From Dryococelus australis (Eukaryota > Arthropoda > Insecta > Phasmatodea > Phasmatidae), in the NCBI GenBank assembly GCA_029891345.1, contig CM057002.1, positions 19,420,295 through 19,484,294 on the forward strand: a DNA stretch of 64,000 nucleotides. The letters are read 5' to 3'. The position numbers and the translations under genes were made by a program. The notes under the pieces were generated by a model. That model was not told where the DNA came from, did not search any database, and was given only the letters and a program-made list of their open reading frames with translations. Shown here in pieces: positions 11,061 through 23,424 of the stretch. How positions within the stretch are numbered: the first letter of the stretch is position 1; each line of letters begins with the position of its first letter.

Positions 11061-11404
11061 GCAGGCACCTGAGGCGCGCAGCACGTGAAACTATCCAATC
11101 ACGAAGGTGGATCCTAGTTACAACTTGACAGTAATTATTTCCACGAAAATCGGGTGTTACTGATTTTAAGCAACTTATTTTACAAAAAAACCGTAAATTG
11201 CTATAAATAAAAAATGTGCAATAACTTCCCTATTCTGAGCAATTTCTAAAAATTGCGAAAACGTTTCATAGCGTGATTTTAAAGATTCCTTGAACTAACC
11301 CTTATTTCAACGTGAATTATCTCATTTCAGTAAGTGAGTTAGTTATTATTTGTACGTCCCAAAACACTAAAATTGTGATTTTGACAGGCCGTTATATGAA
11401 AAAT

Positions 11405-11790
11405 ATGAAAGGTTCATTCACAGTAAACTGAGAACTTTCGAAAGCTCTTGTATGCTCATTATGTATTATTCAACCATATATAAACTTAACACTGTATTGA
11501 CTTGATGACACTCCTCGTACGTCGGTCAAGTAAAACTTGGAAAGTATTATACAAGTAAATATTTATTACACTTGTGTGCATAAAAACATTATAGTAAAAG
11601 AAATGATTTCAATATTCAGAAATGTTTACCTAGCGCTTTTAAATCAGTGTTAAGACATGGAACAACTGCGTCCCCTCTATCGTTACTGGGCTAGTTAAAT
11701 GTGCCCGTTAGAATATGTTGAGGTAGGGGTAGTGGCATTTTTCATTGGTTGGTTTCAAAAATGCTGTCATCCTTAAATAGCCTATAGCGA
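11405..11790. mobile_element. MITE group 1, long form, decayed
   Basis: The left end TTCATTCACAGTAAACTGAG and interior blocks CTCGTACGTCGGTCAAGTAA, AAGACATGGAACAACTGCGT and TGTGCCCGTTAGAATATGTT match the 17528 copy. The right end near 11785 is degenerate. Confidence 0.75.
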
Positions 11791-11799
11791 TGAGAGAAC

Positions 11800-13260
11800 G
11801 TTCAGTTGTACCCCAGGCTTAGGGTGATTGTGAACGCATTCCTAACGGCAGTCTTGTCGAGTCATTGTCAAGTTAGAATTGAGAAAATACTCTCAAACTG
11901 CAGTGTCAATATTTGACCCTAGCCCATGACGTCTCTCAATATACAGGCTGTATCGAAATTCAACTGACAAACTTCGGCTGTATGATAATCACAAGGAAAA
12001 AAAGTTGAAAAAGTAAAACTATATAATTCTATAAATGAATTCTAGTGAGGTACAAATTTTTGAAGTTGTAACTGAAGAAATAGTGTTACACTATCACTGT
12101 TTGTTACTGGGCATTGTGCGTGAACCACCTGCCAGGTATTTGTAAATAATACTTTGAATGTGAAACACGAATTACTCGACATTATTGTTAGTTGTGGCAA
12201 TTATGATGATTAATAATACATCGTTTAAATCCAAAATATGCTACCGCGCCATGGATCCAAGTTAAAAATATGGGCAGTAACGATGATTACTTACACGAAT
12301 TAATTCGGTGACAGCTACAGGTGTTGTGTTCGAAGATCTTTGTTCAGTTAACCATTATCCAGCCAATCGGTGTTCCATATTAAATATTATCTCCAATATT
12401 TGCAATAAACCGATGTTAGGTCTTACTTCGAAGTTTAGTGCCGCCCTTAGTATTCATTTTATACAGGCCGTTTATACAGTATATTTTCAACTTCTTTTAT
12501 CGTGATTAAACTGCAATCGAAGTTTGTCGTCCGAATTTAGATACACCTGTATAAAAAACTGTTTGAATTCCTCTTGAATTATCACGATACTCTTCCCGTG
12601 GTCGATACATATTCGAGTATGCATGAATATGTATTTGTAGTGGTGGTCATATATGGTGTTTATAGCGCGTCTTAAGCTTCTCACGCGGGTTAATTAAACT
12701 CGTGAACAAGGTAGTCACAGAGATGGAGCTATTGTGTGATTGGTTTGTGGCCAGGGTGTAAGTACTGATTCACAAACTAACACGAAGCTCCTTGCGTTAA
12801 CTTAGCGTGAGCATGATGTTCAGATGTAGTTCGTGCAGTTTCTGTGCAAATAAATCATGTGATGTTGAAAATGCTCGGTCGTCTTGGGAAGCAGCTCTAA
12901 CGACCCATGAGATTCGTTCTTGAAAGTTGACTTTGTACGGGACACCTGTGTGTGTGTGTGTGTGTGTGTGTGATCCGACATTGATCCCAGCTCTACAGCA
13001 GATTATTGGAATTCATCGGAAAATTCCAGGGTCGGATCGCTTCACTTTATTCATGTATGCTGATAATCCATTCGTCGATTTAGCTTTTCAAACCCGATTA
13101 CAAATGTATGTAATTCTTTCAGCTGAAGAAAATAATTTCCAGCGTTCAGCATTACAGCGAGTTATTTTTTGTTTTGTCATGTTGGGACCAATGTAAATTT
13201 AACTTACTGCATTTGATGTTGCCAACAGCTATTTACGGCACTGCGGAATATTGTTTCAAC
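11800..13260. other. Non-coding, no recognised element
   Basis: AT-rich; holds the GT microsatellite at 12947. The 89-codon frame at 12927 begins in that microsatellite and shows no known domain. Confidence 0.55.
12947..12972. repeat. GT microsatellite
   Basis: Thirteen TG dinucleotides without interruption. Confidence 0.9.
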
Positions 13261-13261
13261 T

Positions 13262-13450
13262 AAGAAAACTATGTCGCTCCCGGATTTTCCCACGTGGGAA
13301 TCGAAGCCGCTGGTCGGCGGGTTTTCTCTGGGATCTCCCGTTTCCTCCTCCCTTGCTTTTCGGCGCAGCTCCATACTCGCCTCGTTTCACCTTCGTCGGC
13401 TCTCAATGCCTCGGTGTTAAGTGCTGTCAACATCTCTCCACTTTGCTACT
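13262..13450 (+). mobile_element. SINE body fragment, same family, head missing
   Basis: The segment starts at CGCTCCCGGATTTTCCCACG and continues through GCCGCTGGTCGGCGGGTTTT to CAACATCTCTCCACTTTGC, parallel to the bodies at 24120 and 34117. The tRNA-like head is not recognisable. Confidence 0.72.
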
Positions 13451-13500
13451 CTGTTCTCCTATAGTTATATTGGCTGGAAGGCTTACGTGCACGACAAATA

Positions 13501-13742
13501 TAGGCTGTTCACGGTAAAGTGAGCATTCTTTAAGGCCCTTCCAACAGGCACTAACCACCGATAAATATGTGTTATCGCAGCCTCAGGCATAAAATTTTGA
13601 GGGTGATGAAATGTATACAATGTGTTTATTAGTCACGTTGCAATGTTTATATTAAAAAAACAACAGGAATATGGAAATTGGATGAAAGGAAAAATTCAGA
13701 AGGGTCTTAAAAAGTGCTCACTTTACCGTGAACAGCTTATGA
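13501..13742. mobile_element. MITE group 1, short form, full copy
   Basis: The left end GGCTGTTCACGGTAAAGTGA and right end TGCTCACTTTACCGTGAACA are near-perfect inverted complements of at least 22 bp. The 240-bp element has no coding potential. Flanks resemble TATA on both sides, but the palindromic nature of TATA makes the target duplication ambiguous. Confidence 0.9.
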
Positions 13743-14142
13743 TAAAATGTTGCTATTTCGTACACGAGGATGTTCCTACACAACACAAACGATGACCATA
13801 AAACCGTTTCGTGAGAATGCCTTCTTTAATTTCGGCTCGTACACGTTAATTACTTAAAAGTTTCTAATCGTGGAGCAAGCCTGAGGCAAGGCGGAAGTTC
13901 GACTTGCTGGTCGTCGCTTGTCTTCGTCTGAGATTGGCGACCTCTGCACGACGCGACTTCAGGGCGGAAGACCCGCGCTCCTGTTCAGTGATCACAATCG
14001 CTAATCTGCGAGTAGAATGGACCATTATGAAGTCTGCACGAGCAGGCACTCCCCGCCGGCTCAGTGTTGCCAACCTAACAAACGCCAAGTTGGCTACACG
14101 CCTTTGGAAATTACGCTACGAGTTGTAAAAATTACCAATGGC

Positions 14143-14576
14143 CTAGTCTGCTCGCGGTTCATTCACATTTTTTGGATCAAACCTTTAGAAAAACACCCTA
14201 TGTATGTCGTGCTCAGTTTATTTTCCTAAATATGCCATTCACACAAGCGTTATATAGGCCTACTACTTTTAACATAAACGAACCTTATTTCTGGTTGATT
14301 TGAACTTTTGCTAAAATTTTGTCTAAAAATTATATTTTGTTCATAGTTAATATGTATAAAAACAGTGAGAAAATAGGTGTGTTGGTAATGCCTAGTAAGA
14401 GATAGTTCTTATGCAAGATGATATTAAACTGAACGCTCACGAATGCGGTGCGTTGTCCCTCTGTGTAATTTTCTAGGCTCCATTATGCTTTGTTTGCATG
14501 AGGCGGGGGAATATCTTGGAAGTAGATCTTTAGTAGGATTCCTAAAAAGCTGAAAGTTGCCGTGAATCGACTATAC
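14143..14576. mobile_element. MITE group 2, full copy
   Basis: The left end TAGTCTGCTCGCGGTTCATT and right end TTGCCGTGAATCGACTATAC bound an interior with GATCAAACCTTTAGAAAAAC and GCATGAGGCGGGGGAATATC, parallel to the copy at 23425. Confidence 0.83.
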
Positions 14577-14579
14577 AGT

Positions 14580-16220
14580 GATATATATTATTAATGTGCC
14601 ATACTTTTGAGGGCTCCGCGTGTCTGGCGCACGAAGAACGTTGCAGAGGTCTGATAAAAAAAAACACGCGATTAAAAAAAATGGATGACACTTCTCAAAA
14701 TATTGCGAAAATGAATTGTGTTACCATACTGTCGGAATTCTTCCGGAGGAATAAACTTTGAGGTGGTAACATTTCAAGTAGGAATGCAGAAGTGTTAGTG
14801 GTGGTTTGTATTGGGGAAAAAAAGGAAATTATGTAATAAAAATACCTACGTAAAATTGGTCACGGGATAGGACCTCGAATAGGCTACATTTTGATATTCG
14901 GCTACATAAATTCTGCCACCAGCTGTATGACCTAAAATTGGGCAACATGTAGCCGAATTCGGCAAAATGTTGGCAACACTGCGCAGGCTCCAGTGTCCCT
15001 AGCAACGAAAGCGAGAGGGCGGGGCACGCTGCTTCCAACTCCCGTCTTTTTTTCCCCCACTGCTGCATATTCTTGGTCGTGATTGCAGAGTTATTTTTGC
15101 GTGGCGAAGTTGGCAAGACGCCGGCATGCGGTAGGGACACCTTTACTGACGCACACTTGCATTGAAAATGTTGTACGCACATTATCTGCAGTCGGTATAT
15201 ATTTTTGTTGAGATATCCGCAGAAATATCATAATAGCTTTCGCCCGTGCATATTCCTCGTTAACATACGAACTGTGTCAGAATTAACTGCGCAACGAGTA
15301 AATAGAGCATGAAAAAAATTGGGCGTGGCTGTGTTTGGGACACGGCCGTTTGTTTTGCGTGGATACGTCTACGTTGACGCGCTCCGGCGCCTTGATGTTT
15401 CTTTACGTTCCCGGCACCGCTTCACTCGATCATATGGGGTTTTATGGGTATCACTGGATTGCTTTTGAGATGCTCTTTCCACAACCGTATACGATTTGTG
15501 TATTTCGACTTTGTTTTTGACGAGTATAGGTCGAAATTGCGTTAAGTTTTCTTAATTTTTTACAGTAAACGCATACAATTTCACCATGACCACGCCACAC
15601 AAATGTTTTTACAGAGGCAATCGATTGATCTTGGCGAGAATTGTCGATTGGATTCCAAACGAGTGACGTAGCTTCTTCTAGTCAAAAGTTACAAAGTTTT
15701 ACTACGCGGAAGTCATGAGACGCGGCGAAACGAACTCAATATCGCCCCCCCCCCCCATTTTTTATGGCGCACGCTATGCTTCGCTGTCCTCACTCAACGT
15801 AACATATTCTTTGATTCTTTGGCAATCGAGTGGTGTAAATTAATTTTGAACGTGGACAATAGATTCGGAACTGCAATGCCAAACTGTATCCCCCGATTTT
15901 ATCATCATCGGATTTTCTGGATTGCCTCCCACTATGGTTACAAATTTAAAAACGTGTTCACGTCAAAATTTTTGTTTTTTAAGATTAGAAAAGAAAGTAA
16001 GCCTACACCAATTTTCTTTCTATGTTCTCCATATCGACTAAAGTACCTGTGGCTGGCCAGCCCTCGTGTATTTACACGGCGGTAGTATATATTTTGTATA
16101 ATGATATACGTTCACATGCTGTCTTTGTGCAACATGTGAACGGAAATGTACTACGCGCCATATACACATCTGGAGCTTGAGCAACGTGACATGGAAGAGG
16201 TACTTCGCTGACGATTCCTG
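14580..16220. other. Non-coding, no recognised element
   Basis: A 117-codon frame on the - strand at 14829-15182 has no recognisable domain. A C run lies near 15744. Confidence 0.5.
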
Positions 16221-16221
16221 G

Positions 16222-16530
16222 AATATAGCTTATTCGCTGTTTTTCAACACTTTTCTAATCAAACCTTTGAAAAATCACCCCATGTATAACATGTTTGGTT
16301 TCCTAAATTTGCCCCCTATCACGGGCGTATATACTTGTGTACGTTATTTCTGGTTAAAATGAGTTTACTTATATTTCACCTATAAATCATATTGGTTCAC
16401 TAGTAATTAATGTGAATAAAACGGAGAGAAAATAAATGTGTCTGTAATGCGTAGTAAGAAATAGCTCTTATGCAAAATATTATTAAATTGAATGTGCGCC
16501 TATGCGATGCGTTTAGTCTTACCCTTTCAT
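16222..16530. mobile_element. MITE group 2, right end missing
   Basis: GAATATAGCTTATTCGCTGT and AATCAAACCTTTGAAAAATC start the copy. The interior continues to ATGTGCGCCTATGCGATGCG, after which the right terminal region is absent. Confidence 0.78.
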
Positions 16531-16784
16531 ATTTTTGAAGCCTTTCAGTTCTGTCTACGAAAGTACGCCGTTGTTGTGTCTGATTTCCCTCTTAACACCA
16601 TATAGATTTGTTGTTTCGTAGACATTTTGCAGTTTGAAAACTTATTTATCTTCGCAGTCCTGAACTTATCGAAAGGGTTGATGTTTTCGTATGAGTTAGT
16701 AGAAATAATTCGGCGTTGTTCTCTCATGTTACCTGCTTTCTCCTCCGTATCCCCTACAAGAGTTACTAGTCATAGCAGAACTGC

Positions 16785-17370
16785 TTATTAAGGTGGAAGT
16801 AAAGCAGATGCCTATAGAGCACTGCACCTGACTGTACAAGGTGAAGAACTGATTAAAAAAACCGTACAGTCGCTATGAAAATTGCCAGAAAAGTGCGATT
16901 TATGTTGTATATGAAAGAAGAATGTATATATTTGGTAACGTTATAAAATATTTTAATAACACGTGCTTTTTAAATCTAAAAAATTTATCGAGTCCGTATT
17001 CTTAACCAAATTTAAGCGCATTTCCATTTCGGAAGCTTCGGAAAGCAGAATTCACAAGAAAATATTTTTTCAAGAAAGATCGTGATAGTATTTACTGTGA
17101 TCATGTGTAATAAAATCACAGTAATAATTTATCATGTCAATTTTATAATTAACTATATTTACGTAAGTTTCAGCCATAAATGTTCCTGACAAATGGACGC
17201 ACATAAAATTAATTATAAAAATTATTTCCTTCGTTACTGTTACAATTTTCTTACATACAATCATAGTAAACATTATGACGATAATCCGCGATGAAGATTT
17301 TCTTGCAAATTCTGCTTTCTGATGCATCCAGAATGGAAATACGCTTAAATTCTGTTAAATGCAGACTATT
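16785..17370. mobile_element. Group 5 repeat, uninterrupted copy with internal inverted repeat
   Basis: From AAGGTGGAAGTAAAGCAGAT the sequence parallels the copy at 33925. Within it, ATTTAAGCGCATTTCCATTT plus GAAAGCAGAATTCACAAGAA (17006-17062) is mirrored by TTTTCTTGCAAATTCTGCTT plus GAATGGAAATACGCTTAAAT (17298-17355), giving arms of about 60 bp. Confidence 0.75.
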
Positions 17371-17527
17371 ATCGATTAATTTTATTTGCATTTAAAAAGT
17401 ATATTGTAGTAAAAGCACTTAACTTCCGGTCTTTTTCGTATATCATTCCAATTACAGTTACGTGGGGGTAGTTCCGACCATGGGTAAATGATACCGGCAA
17501 AACATTTCACCCTTCTGTATAGAACGT

Positions 17528-17940
17528 ATAGGCTATTCACGGTAAAATGAGCACTTTGTTGACAAGCCTTGCTATCTAATTGCATGCACGTTGTGTATTC
17601 TTCCGCCGTATGTAAAATTAACATTCGCACGGGCCTCATGACTTTATTCATACGTCGGTCAAGTGAAACTGTGGAATTAGAAAAGTTAATATTTTACAAA
17701 TCTGCCCATTTTTACACTCCGGTGCATTTAAAAAAAAAAAATAAAAAAAAAAATAATTTAAGTCATCACAAATGGTTATCTGACTGACACTTTTTATTCG
17801 ACGTTAAGATATGGAACTACTTTCCATTCATGCTACCAACTTTACTGGGCCACTCAACGCGCCCGCTAAAATATATGCAGGTAAGAATAGTGACTTTCTT
17901 CTGAGGTTGATTTCAAAAGTGGTCGTTAACAGCCTTTAAA
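17528..17940. mobile_element. MITE group 1, long form
   Basis: The left end GGCTATTCACGGTAAAATGA leads into a different, longer interior: TGCACGTTGTGTATTCTTCC, TACGTCGGTCAAGTGAAACT and AAGATATGGAACTACTTTCC. It ends in the decayed GTCGTTAACAGCC near 17935. Relatives are at 2629, 11405, 21591 (inverted) and 22917. Confidence 0.82.
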
Positions 17941-18469
17941 TGTCAGTAAATCGTGATGTAAATATCATGTCGTGGGCATTGCAATTCGGATTTTACTTAC
18001 TTCGTTCTGTACTGAGCAGTAGAAAAAAGGTCTGACTTGTCCCATTTGAGCTTAAATAAAAATGGATCAGCTATGCCCAGTTGAATCAAAATCTTCCCCG
18101 ATCCGAGATCGAATGATCCTAGTTCCGAACTTGGATCCAGTTTGATATTTGGTTCCAATGTAAAAGTGTTGCACCAACGAAATTTCATGATTCTGGATCT
18201 CCGACTCATCGATCTTGGTTCCAAAAGGAGAGATCGAGATTAAGTATGTGACTAATTTTGCTATTAGTCTGTAATACATGACGTCATGGAAGTAGGCGTA
18301 TTTTTCACTCCAAATAGAACTAGATGTGCGATGTTTTATCTGTTTTAAGTGAGTTATCGTACTAATTTTACTGAATAATATTCAAGTACGTATTTTTTTT
18401 TTCTTCCCGAGAAAACGATCGAACGTAGTTCTATCTGTTGGCGTATTTTCAAACTACATTTGTCGACGA

Positions 18470-18560
18470 TGGCTGCTGATTTCGGGTCGAGATTTCGAAC
18501 CGCCAATTTCGGCGGTTCGAAATGAACTTCATCTCGATCTCCAGTCAAGCTCTGAACTCG
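18470..18560. repeat. Hairpin with 13-bp perfect stem
   Basis: At 18492-18523 the stem TTTCGAACCGCC and GGCGGTTCGAAA (plus an outer A-T pair) encloses the loop AATTTC. Outside it, TCGAGAT and ATCTCGA extend the fold imperfectly. The surrounding region 18090-18630 is rich in GATCT/CGAGAT words on both strands, suggesting a palindromic repeat. Confidence 0.7.
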
Positions 18561-18821
18561 AATGGCGCAACAGTTTTCTGTGTTGATCTTAGATCCGATC
18601 TCGGGTCGAGATCTCGAACCACGATGGTGCAACCGGCCATTAGTGTATTGCGAAGCAGTCGCTTGCAGCGGTACTTGCGAGGTGTATGTATAAGAGTGTC
18701 ACATACGGCCACTGGCGGCTGTATGTCGCGCTATGTATAGCCGGCTGTAAACCCATTCAGTTGTGTCGCCTCGCCGTCTGGTGTGCGTTTTGTTCGTGCT
18801 CATAGCGCTTTAGGCATATGG

Positions 18822-19188
18822 TTCACGAAAGCCGTTTATCTACCCGACGATTTTCGATGCAAGTCATTTTCCTAATGGTCCATCGAAATGTTTGGCGCGA
18901 CAAGGCGTAAATAATAATTTTCAACACCTTTTTGCGTTGTTAGATTTTTCACTGTCTTCATTATATTCGGGGCGCTGATGGAAGAAAGAAAATGTATTTT
19001 TTTTTTCTTATCTTCAATCAGAGCTCCGAGAATAACGAACGCAGAGAATTTTTAACCATGTAATAAGGTTGTTCAAAATAGTTATTTACGTCTTGTCGAA
19101 CCAAACATTTCGAAAACTCCTCTTTAAAGCAAATTGTGACAAAAATTATATAAATATACGATTTTCGTGCACCATTCCCCTTAAGTAT
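18822..19188. mobile_element. MITE group 3, full copy
   Basis: The left end ATGGTTCACGAAAGCCGTTT and right end ACGATTTTCGTGCACCATT form an inverted repeat. Internal blocks GGCGCGACAAGGCGTAAATA and GTTCAAAATAGTTATTTACG are themselves inverted relatives, so the element is close to a full palindrome. Confidence 0.82.
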
Positions 19189-19515
19189 CCTATGTACGTA
19201 CTGAAATGTTTTCTGTAAAATCGTTGTTTGCGCGCAAACGCGTATCTTGGTAAATAAAAGTTCTGGAAATACAACTTTTTGCCGGAAAAGAAAAAAAAAA
19301 AAAAACAATTATCCATGATCCTATTTTTTTACTTTTGTCATATTAAGTGTGTGTTCTTGGGGAAATATAGCTTTTTTAAAGCTTGTCTATGCAGTTTCCT
19401 TACGCGGCAAGAGAAAAGTACAAAGATACGGGCGTAGTTTGGTCTGTGGGCTTTCACCGCGTGTAATAAAACCCCTATGTTACAGATCTAATTTGCACAG
19501 TACACTAACACGCGC

Positions 19516-19540
19516 GCCTAGAGCCTCATCGGCTCTAGGC
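19516..19540. repeat. Perfect 10-bp stem-loop
   Basis: GCCTAGAGCC and GGCTCTAGGC pair perfectly around TCATC. No T-run follows, so nothing suggests a terminator; it is recorded as a structural oddity only. Confidence 0.6.
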
Positions 19541-19589
19541 CCGTATCGCTCCTTCGCTTCTTGACCTTGGACGCGCAGCTACGTAGTCC

Positions 19590-19915
19590 CCTTAATGGTG
19601 CACGAAAGCCGTTTGACATAATTTTGGTCAAAAGTTGTTTTTCAAAGAATTTCTCAAAAATGTTGGCACGACAAGACCTAAAGAATCATTCCGAACACCT
19701 TACATTGATAAATATTCTCTACCGTTACTACTGTCGGAGCACAGATGGTAGATAGGTGCTCACAGAATAATAGAGGTAGGCGTGAATATTTAACAACGCA
19801 AGAAGTTGTTAAAAATTAATATTTACGTCTTGTGTCAAAAATTTTGATAAACCCTGTGATAAATTAAATTTAAAGAAAAATTGGGTAAATATACTGTTTC
19901 GTGCACCATTGACCT
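19590..19915. mobile_element. MITE group 3, full copy
   Basis: The left end AATGGTGCACGAAAGCCGTT and right end ACTGTTTCGTGCACCATTGA are inverted complements. The interior TGGCACGACAAGACCTAAAG and TATTTACGTCTTGTGTCAAA parallels the 18822 copy. Confidence 0.86.
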
Positions 19916-20469
19916 TCTAACATAAGTGTGAAGACTTGAGTGTCCCTCGCGGCTTGTCGGCAGGGATAACGGCAGTTGGCAACGCTTGCACGGGGACATA
20001 GGTCCAGAAGACCGCTATAGTTTCCACACTTTGAAATATGTCTTGTAGTTAAACTGAGGCTAATCATTTTTAACGTCGTAAAACGTGATAAATGTAAGAC
20101 TAATATTTTAAGAAACAAGACTGTTAAAAAAAACTATGATATTTTTTATCTGGTTCAAGATATTTACTCACTTATGAGAAATTGTGACATTTGTACGAGC
20201 ATATGGAGCCGGGGGGGGGGGGGGAATAGAAAGTTGGATTAATGAATACATGCGATTATAACCTACATTTGTCAAAATTTGATTTCGTAAGACTGGAAAA
20301 CTGACGTAGGCCCATTGTTTTTTAATCAAATATCTAGATTCACTGTTAGAAAGTGTATAAAATGTAAGTTAATCGTGATAGTGATAATGAGAATATCCTG
20401 TAGCCTTATTAGCAAATAATTAATTACTTCTGAAGGCTGTGATTGTAGACAGCGCTTAATCGAGTTTAT

Positions 20470-20875
20470 ACAATTAAACCAAAGGGGCAACGTACCCGAA
20501 TCGTGCGCACTGAATCTAATATTATTTTGCGTAACAAGTCTGGAGAATTACACCAGAGGGACAACATACCACATTCCTGCGCCCTCAGTTGTAATGATAT
20601 TTTGTATAAGAACTGTTTCTCACCAGTCGTTACCAACATACCTATTTTCTCCCCCTGTTTTTTATTCAAATTATTTATCTATGGAGCATTGTAATTTATA
20701 GATAAGATATTAATAACAATTCAATTTAAGAGGAAAAAATAAAGAACTGTTACGAACACAAGTATAAAACGCTTGTGATACAGGGCGTATTTATGAAATA
20801 ACTAAACACGTCATACATGAGGAGATTTTTCAAAGGTTTGATTGAAAAAGGCGGAAGAAACAGAATGGACTAGAG
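20470..20875. mobile_element. MITE group 2, inverted copy running into the 105-bp array
   Basis: The copy is in the opposite orientation: CACAAGTATAAAACGCTTGT, TACAGGGCGTATTTATGAAA and GATTTTTCAAAGGTTTGATT complement the left half of the 23425 copy. The expected terminus TGAATGGACTATAG appears here as CAGAATGGACTAGAG, which is also the start of the first 105-bp unit. Confidence 0.82.
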
Positions 20876-21488
20876 ACAGTGTCAAGTATAGCTGAAGGCG
20901 GAGCGCGCGGAGAAGTGTTGGTAGCTGGCGAGTGGCGGCAACGCAGGTCGGGCCGGAGGAAGAAACAGAATGGACTATAGACAGTGTCAAGTATAGCTGA
21001 AGGCGGAGCGCGCGGAGAAGTGATGGTAGCTGGCGAGTGGCGGCAGCGCAGGTCGGGCCGGAGGAAGAAACAGAATGGACTATAGACAGTGTCAAGTATA
21101 GCTGAAGGCGGAGCGCGCGGAGAAGTGATGGTAGCTGGCGAGTGGCGGCAGCGCAGGTCGGGCCGGAGGAAGAAACAGAATGGACTATAGACAGTGTCAA
21201 GTATAGCTGAAGGCGGAGCGCGCGGAGAAGTGATGGTAGCTGGCGAGTGGCGGCAGCGCAGGTCGGGCCGTAGGAAGAAAACAGAATGGACTATAGACAG
21301 TGTCAAGTATAGCTGAAGGCGGAGCGCGCGGAGAAGTGATGGTAGCTGGCGAGTGGCGGCAGCGCAGGTCGGGCCGGAGGAAGAAACAGAATGGACTATA
21401 GACAGTGTCAAGTATAGCTGAAGGCGGAGCGCGCGGAGAAGTGATGGTAGCTGGCGAGTGGCGGCAGCGCAGGTCGGGCCGGAGGAAG
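20853..21488 (+). repeat. 105-bp minisatellite, 6 copies, rooted in a MITE end
   Basis: Units begin GGAAGAAACAGAATGGACTA and continue through GACAGTGTCAAGTATAGCTG, GGCGGAGCGCGCGGAGAAGT and GCAGGTCGGGCCGGA. Spacing between copies is 105 bp, with one of 106 (extra A near 21281). The first copy has GTGTTG where others have GTGATG. The start of each unit is the terminal sequence of the MITE that precedes the array. Frames on the - strand stay open because 105 is a multiple of three. Confidence 0.93.
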
Positions 21489-21590
21489 TGCTGTTCCGGC
21501 TACGTTGCCGGTTTTTGTCGCTCTCTCTGGGGCTCTCTCGCCCGCGCACATGTGTCTGCGCCAGAGCTGCAGCTCCGCCACAACCTCCAC

Positions 21591-22006
21591 TATAAGCTGC
21601 TCACGGTACAGCGAGCGCTTGTGAAATAAACCTTCGAAAAATGTCACTGCCGCTGCCTGCGTATATTTCAACGAGATCACTGGGTGACATGCGCCCAGTA
21701 CACTTGGTAACGATGGATGTAAAGTAGTTCCATATTTAACGTTGAATGAAAAGCGTTAGGTAATCATTTGTGATAACTTAAATTATTTCTTTAGATTTAT
21801 GTTTTTGTTATGCATAGGAAGTATAAAAACAATCAGATTGGTTAAATATTTACTCTTCTAATTATTTCACAGTTTAACTTGACCGGCGCATGAATAAAGT
21901 GATGGAAGTCCCCGGCACATAAGGCGAAAGAATACACAACGTACATACAAGTAGATCTCAAACAGGGCTTTAAAAAAATGCTTATTTTACCGTGAACAGT
22001 CCTTAC
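21591..22006. mobile_element. MITE group 1, long form, inverted copy
   Basis: The copy starts at AGCTGCTCACGGTACAGCGA and ends at TTATTTTACCGTGAACAGTC. Its interior blocks GTAGTTCCATATTTAACGTT and GAATACACAACGTACATACA are the complements of blocks in the copy at 17528. It begins about 100 bp after the end of the 105-bp array. Confidence 0.82.
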
Positions 22007-22916
22007 CACTCTGTTAGTTTTTTTTTTTTTTTATCTAGCTGGCCTTCAAATTGCGCAACGCAAGCGTGGGCCCCTTCGCAGTTCTTACTGCCCCTCGGCA
22101 TGCTAGTACAGAGTGGCTAGCATCAGGGAAAACCTAGAAAAGTCGGGGAATTTAACATTTCTGGAAAAGTCATAGAAATGTCGGGGAAATTTGTGTGAGG
22201 TCAGCAAATTTAAATAAAATAGCATATTATGCGTTTAATAACAAAATTAATATTGAATTCTAGCACTTATGTTACATGACGTCTTATCAATTGTACTGTT
22301 AGTCTACTCCACTTTCGTGGCAAGATTTATGAGCCTGGGGACAATGTTGTCGTATATTTAATTGCAAATATTTTGCACATTATTTCCTTGGATAATTTTT
22401 GTTTGGTTAATGCAGCAAGCATTGCCATTGTGGAAAATATCTTTATATGTGTAAGGGTAAGATTTTGTAAGTAAAATGTTTTCTTCATTCAAATAAAAAT
22501 TGAAACACTTTTAGTTAGTGGTTCTTATTAAATTGGTAAATATTATTGTGTCGTATTGAGAGTCATCTCTTTGTGTCTTGGTTTTTTTCTGGTTCTTAGA
22601 ATGCGAGTATATAATCTCTTGTCACCTTTTCCCCATTTACCGCCTCTTTATCATATACTCTCAGCTTTTTTTTTTTTTGCAAATATTTTTTTTTTTGCAA
22701 ATATTTTTTTTTTTGCAAATATTTGTTTTTGCATAGGGAAGCATCCATAAATAAAGGCTGTTATTATTACGCATAAAATTTTTTAAAGTGTATTTTAGGG
22801 AAAACATAAAAAATATTTGTAATATTTACTGCGTAAGTTGGTCAGGGAAAAGTAACAGGATACATAGAAAAGTCCGGAAATTTGCTATAAGGATGCTGCT
22901 AGAGACCCTGTAAACT

Positions 22917-23150
22917 AGAGCCGTTTACAGTTAATTTGAGCACGTTTGAAATCCGTGATAATGCTATAATTGTATCACAATGTGTATTCTTCCACCATAC
23001 GTAAAATTAACATCGCCGAATCCTGATAAAGAAACAGAGAACAAAATTCTTTGACCACACCAAAACTCTATCGCTTTAAACCAGTAATTAAACACACCTC
23101 AGATAATGAACATTAAATGAAAGATAGCATGTTACATTTACATTGAGCCA
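22917..23150. mobile_element. MITE group 1, long form, partial
   Basis: GAGCCGTTTACAGTTAATTT and TGTGTATTCTTCCACCATAC parallel the first 120 bp of the copy at 17528. The later part is too diverged to follow. Confidence 0.6.
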
Positions 23151-23424
23151 AAGTACTACGGGAATTTTGAAAGAGAGTATATGAAGTAGAAATCAGGGGC
23201 AGATCAGGCGAAACATGCCCTCTAAGTGACAATACTGGTGTTCTAAAAAAAACAGTCCAATACTCAAACACTTATAAACTATACTTTTTTTTGTATTAAT
23301 AATCTGCCTAAAATCTTCTACCCGCCAAAGTAATATTTCTCCGTCAAACGGTATTAAATTCCGCTAAAACTATCCGGAAAATTCACTAAGTTGGCAACTC
23401 ACTAATATTCAGCCTCACGCCTTA

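Noticed and set aside
10395..11072. 225-codon open frame through the 40-bp array
   Set aside because: Product is a repeat read through successive frames of a SINE head; no domain, no start context.
15335..16085. Short frames at 15335 and 15819 as small genes
   Set aside because: No domain, no splice context, and composition identical to flanking DNA.
20830..21549. 239-codon frame on the - strand
   Set aside because: Six 35-residue repeats are the translation of the 105-bp minisatellite.
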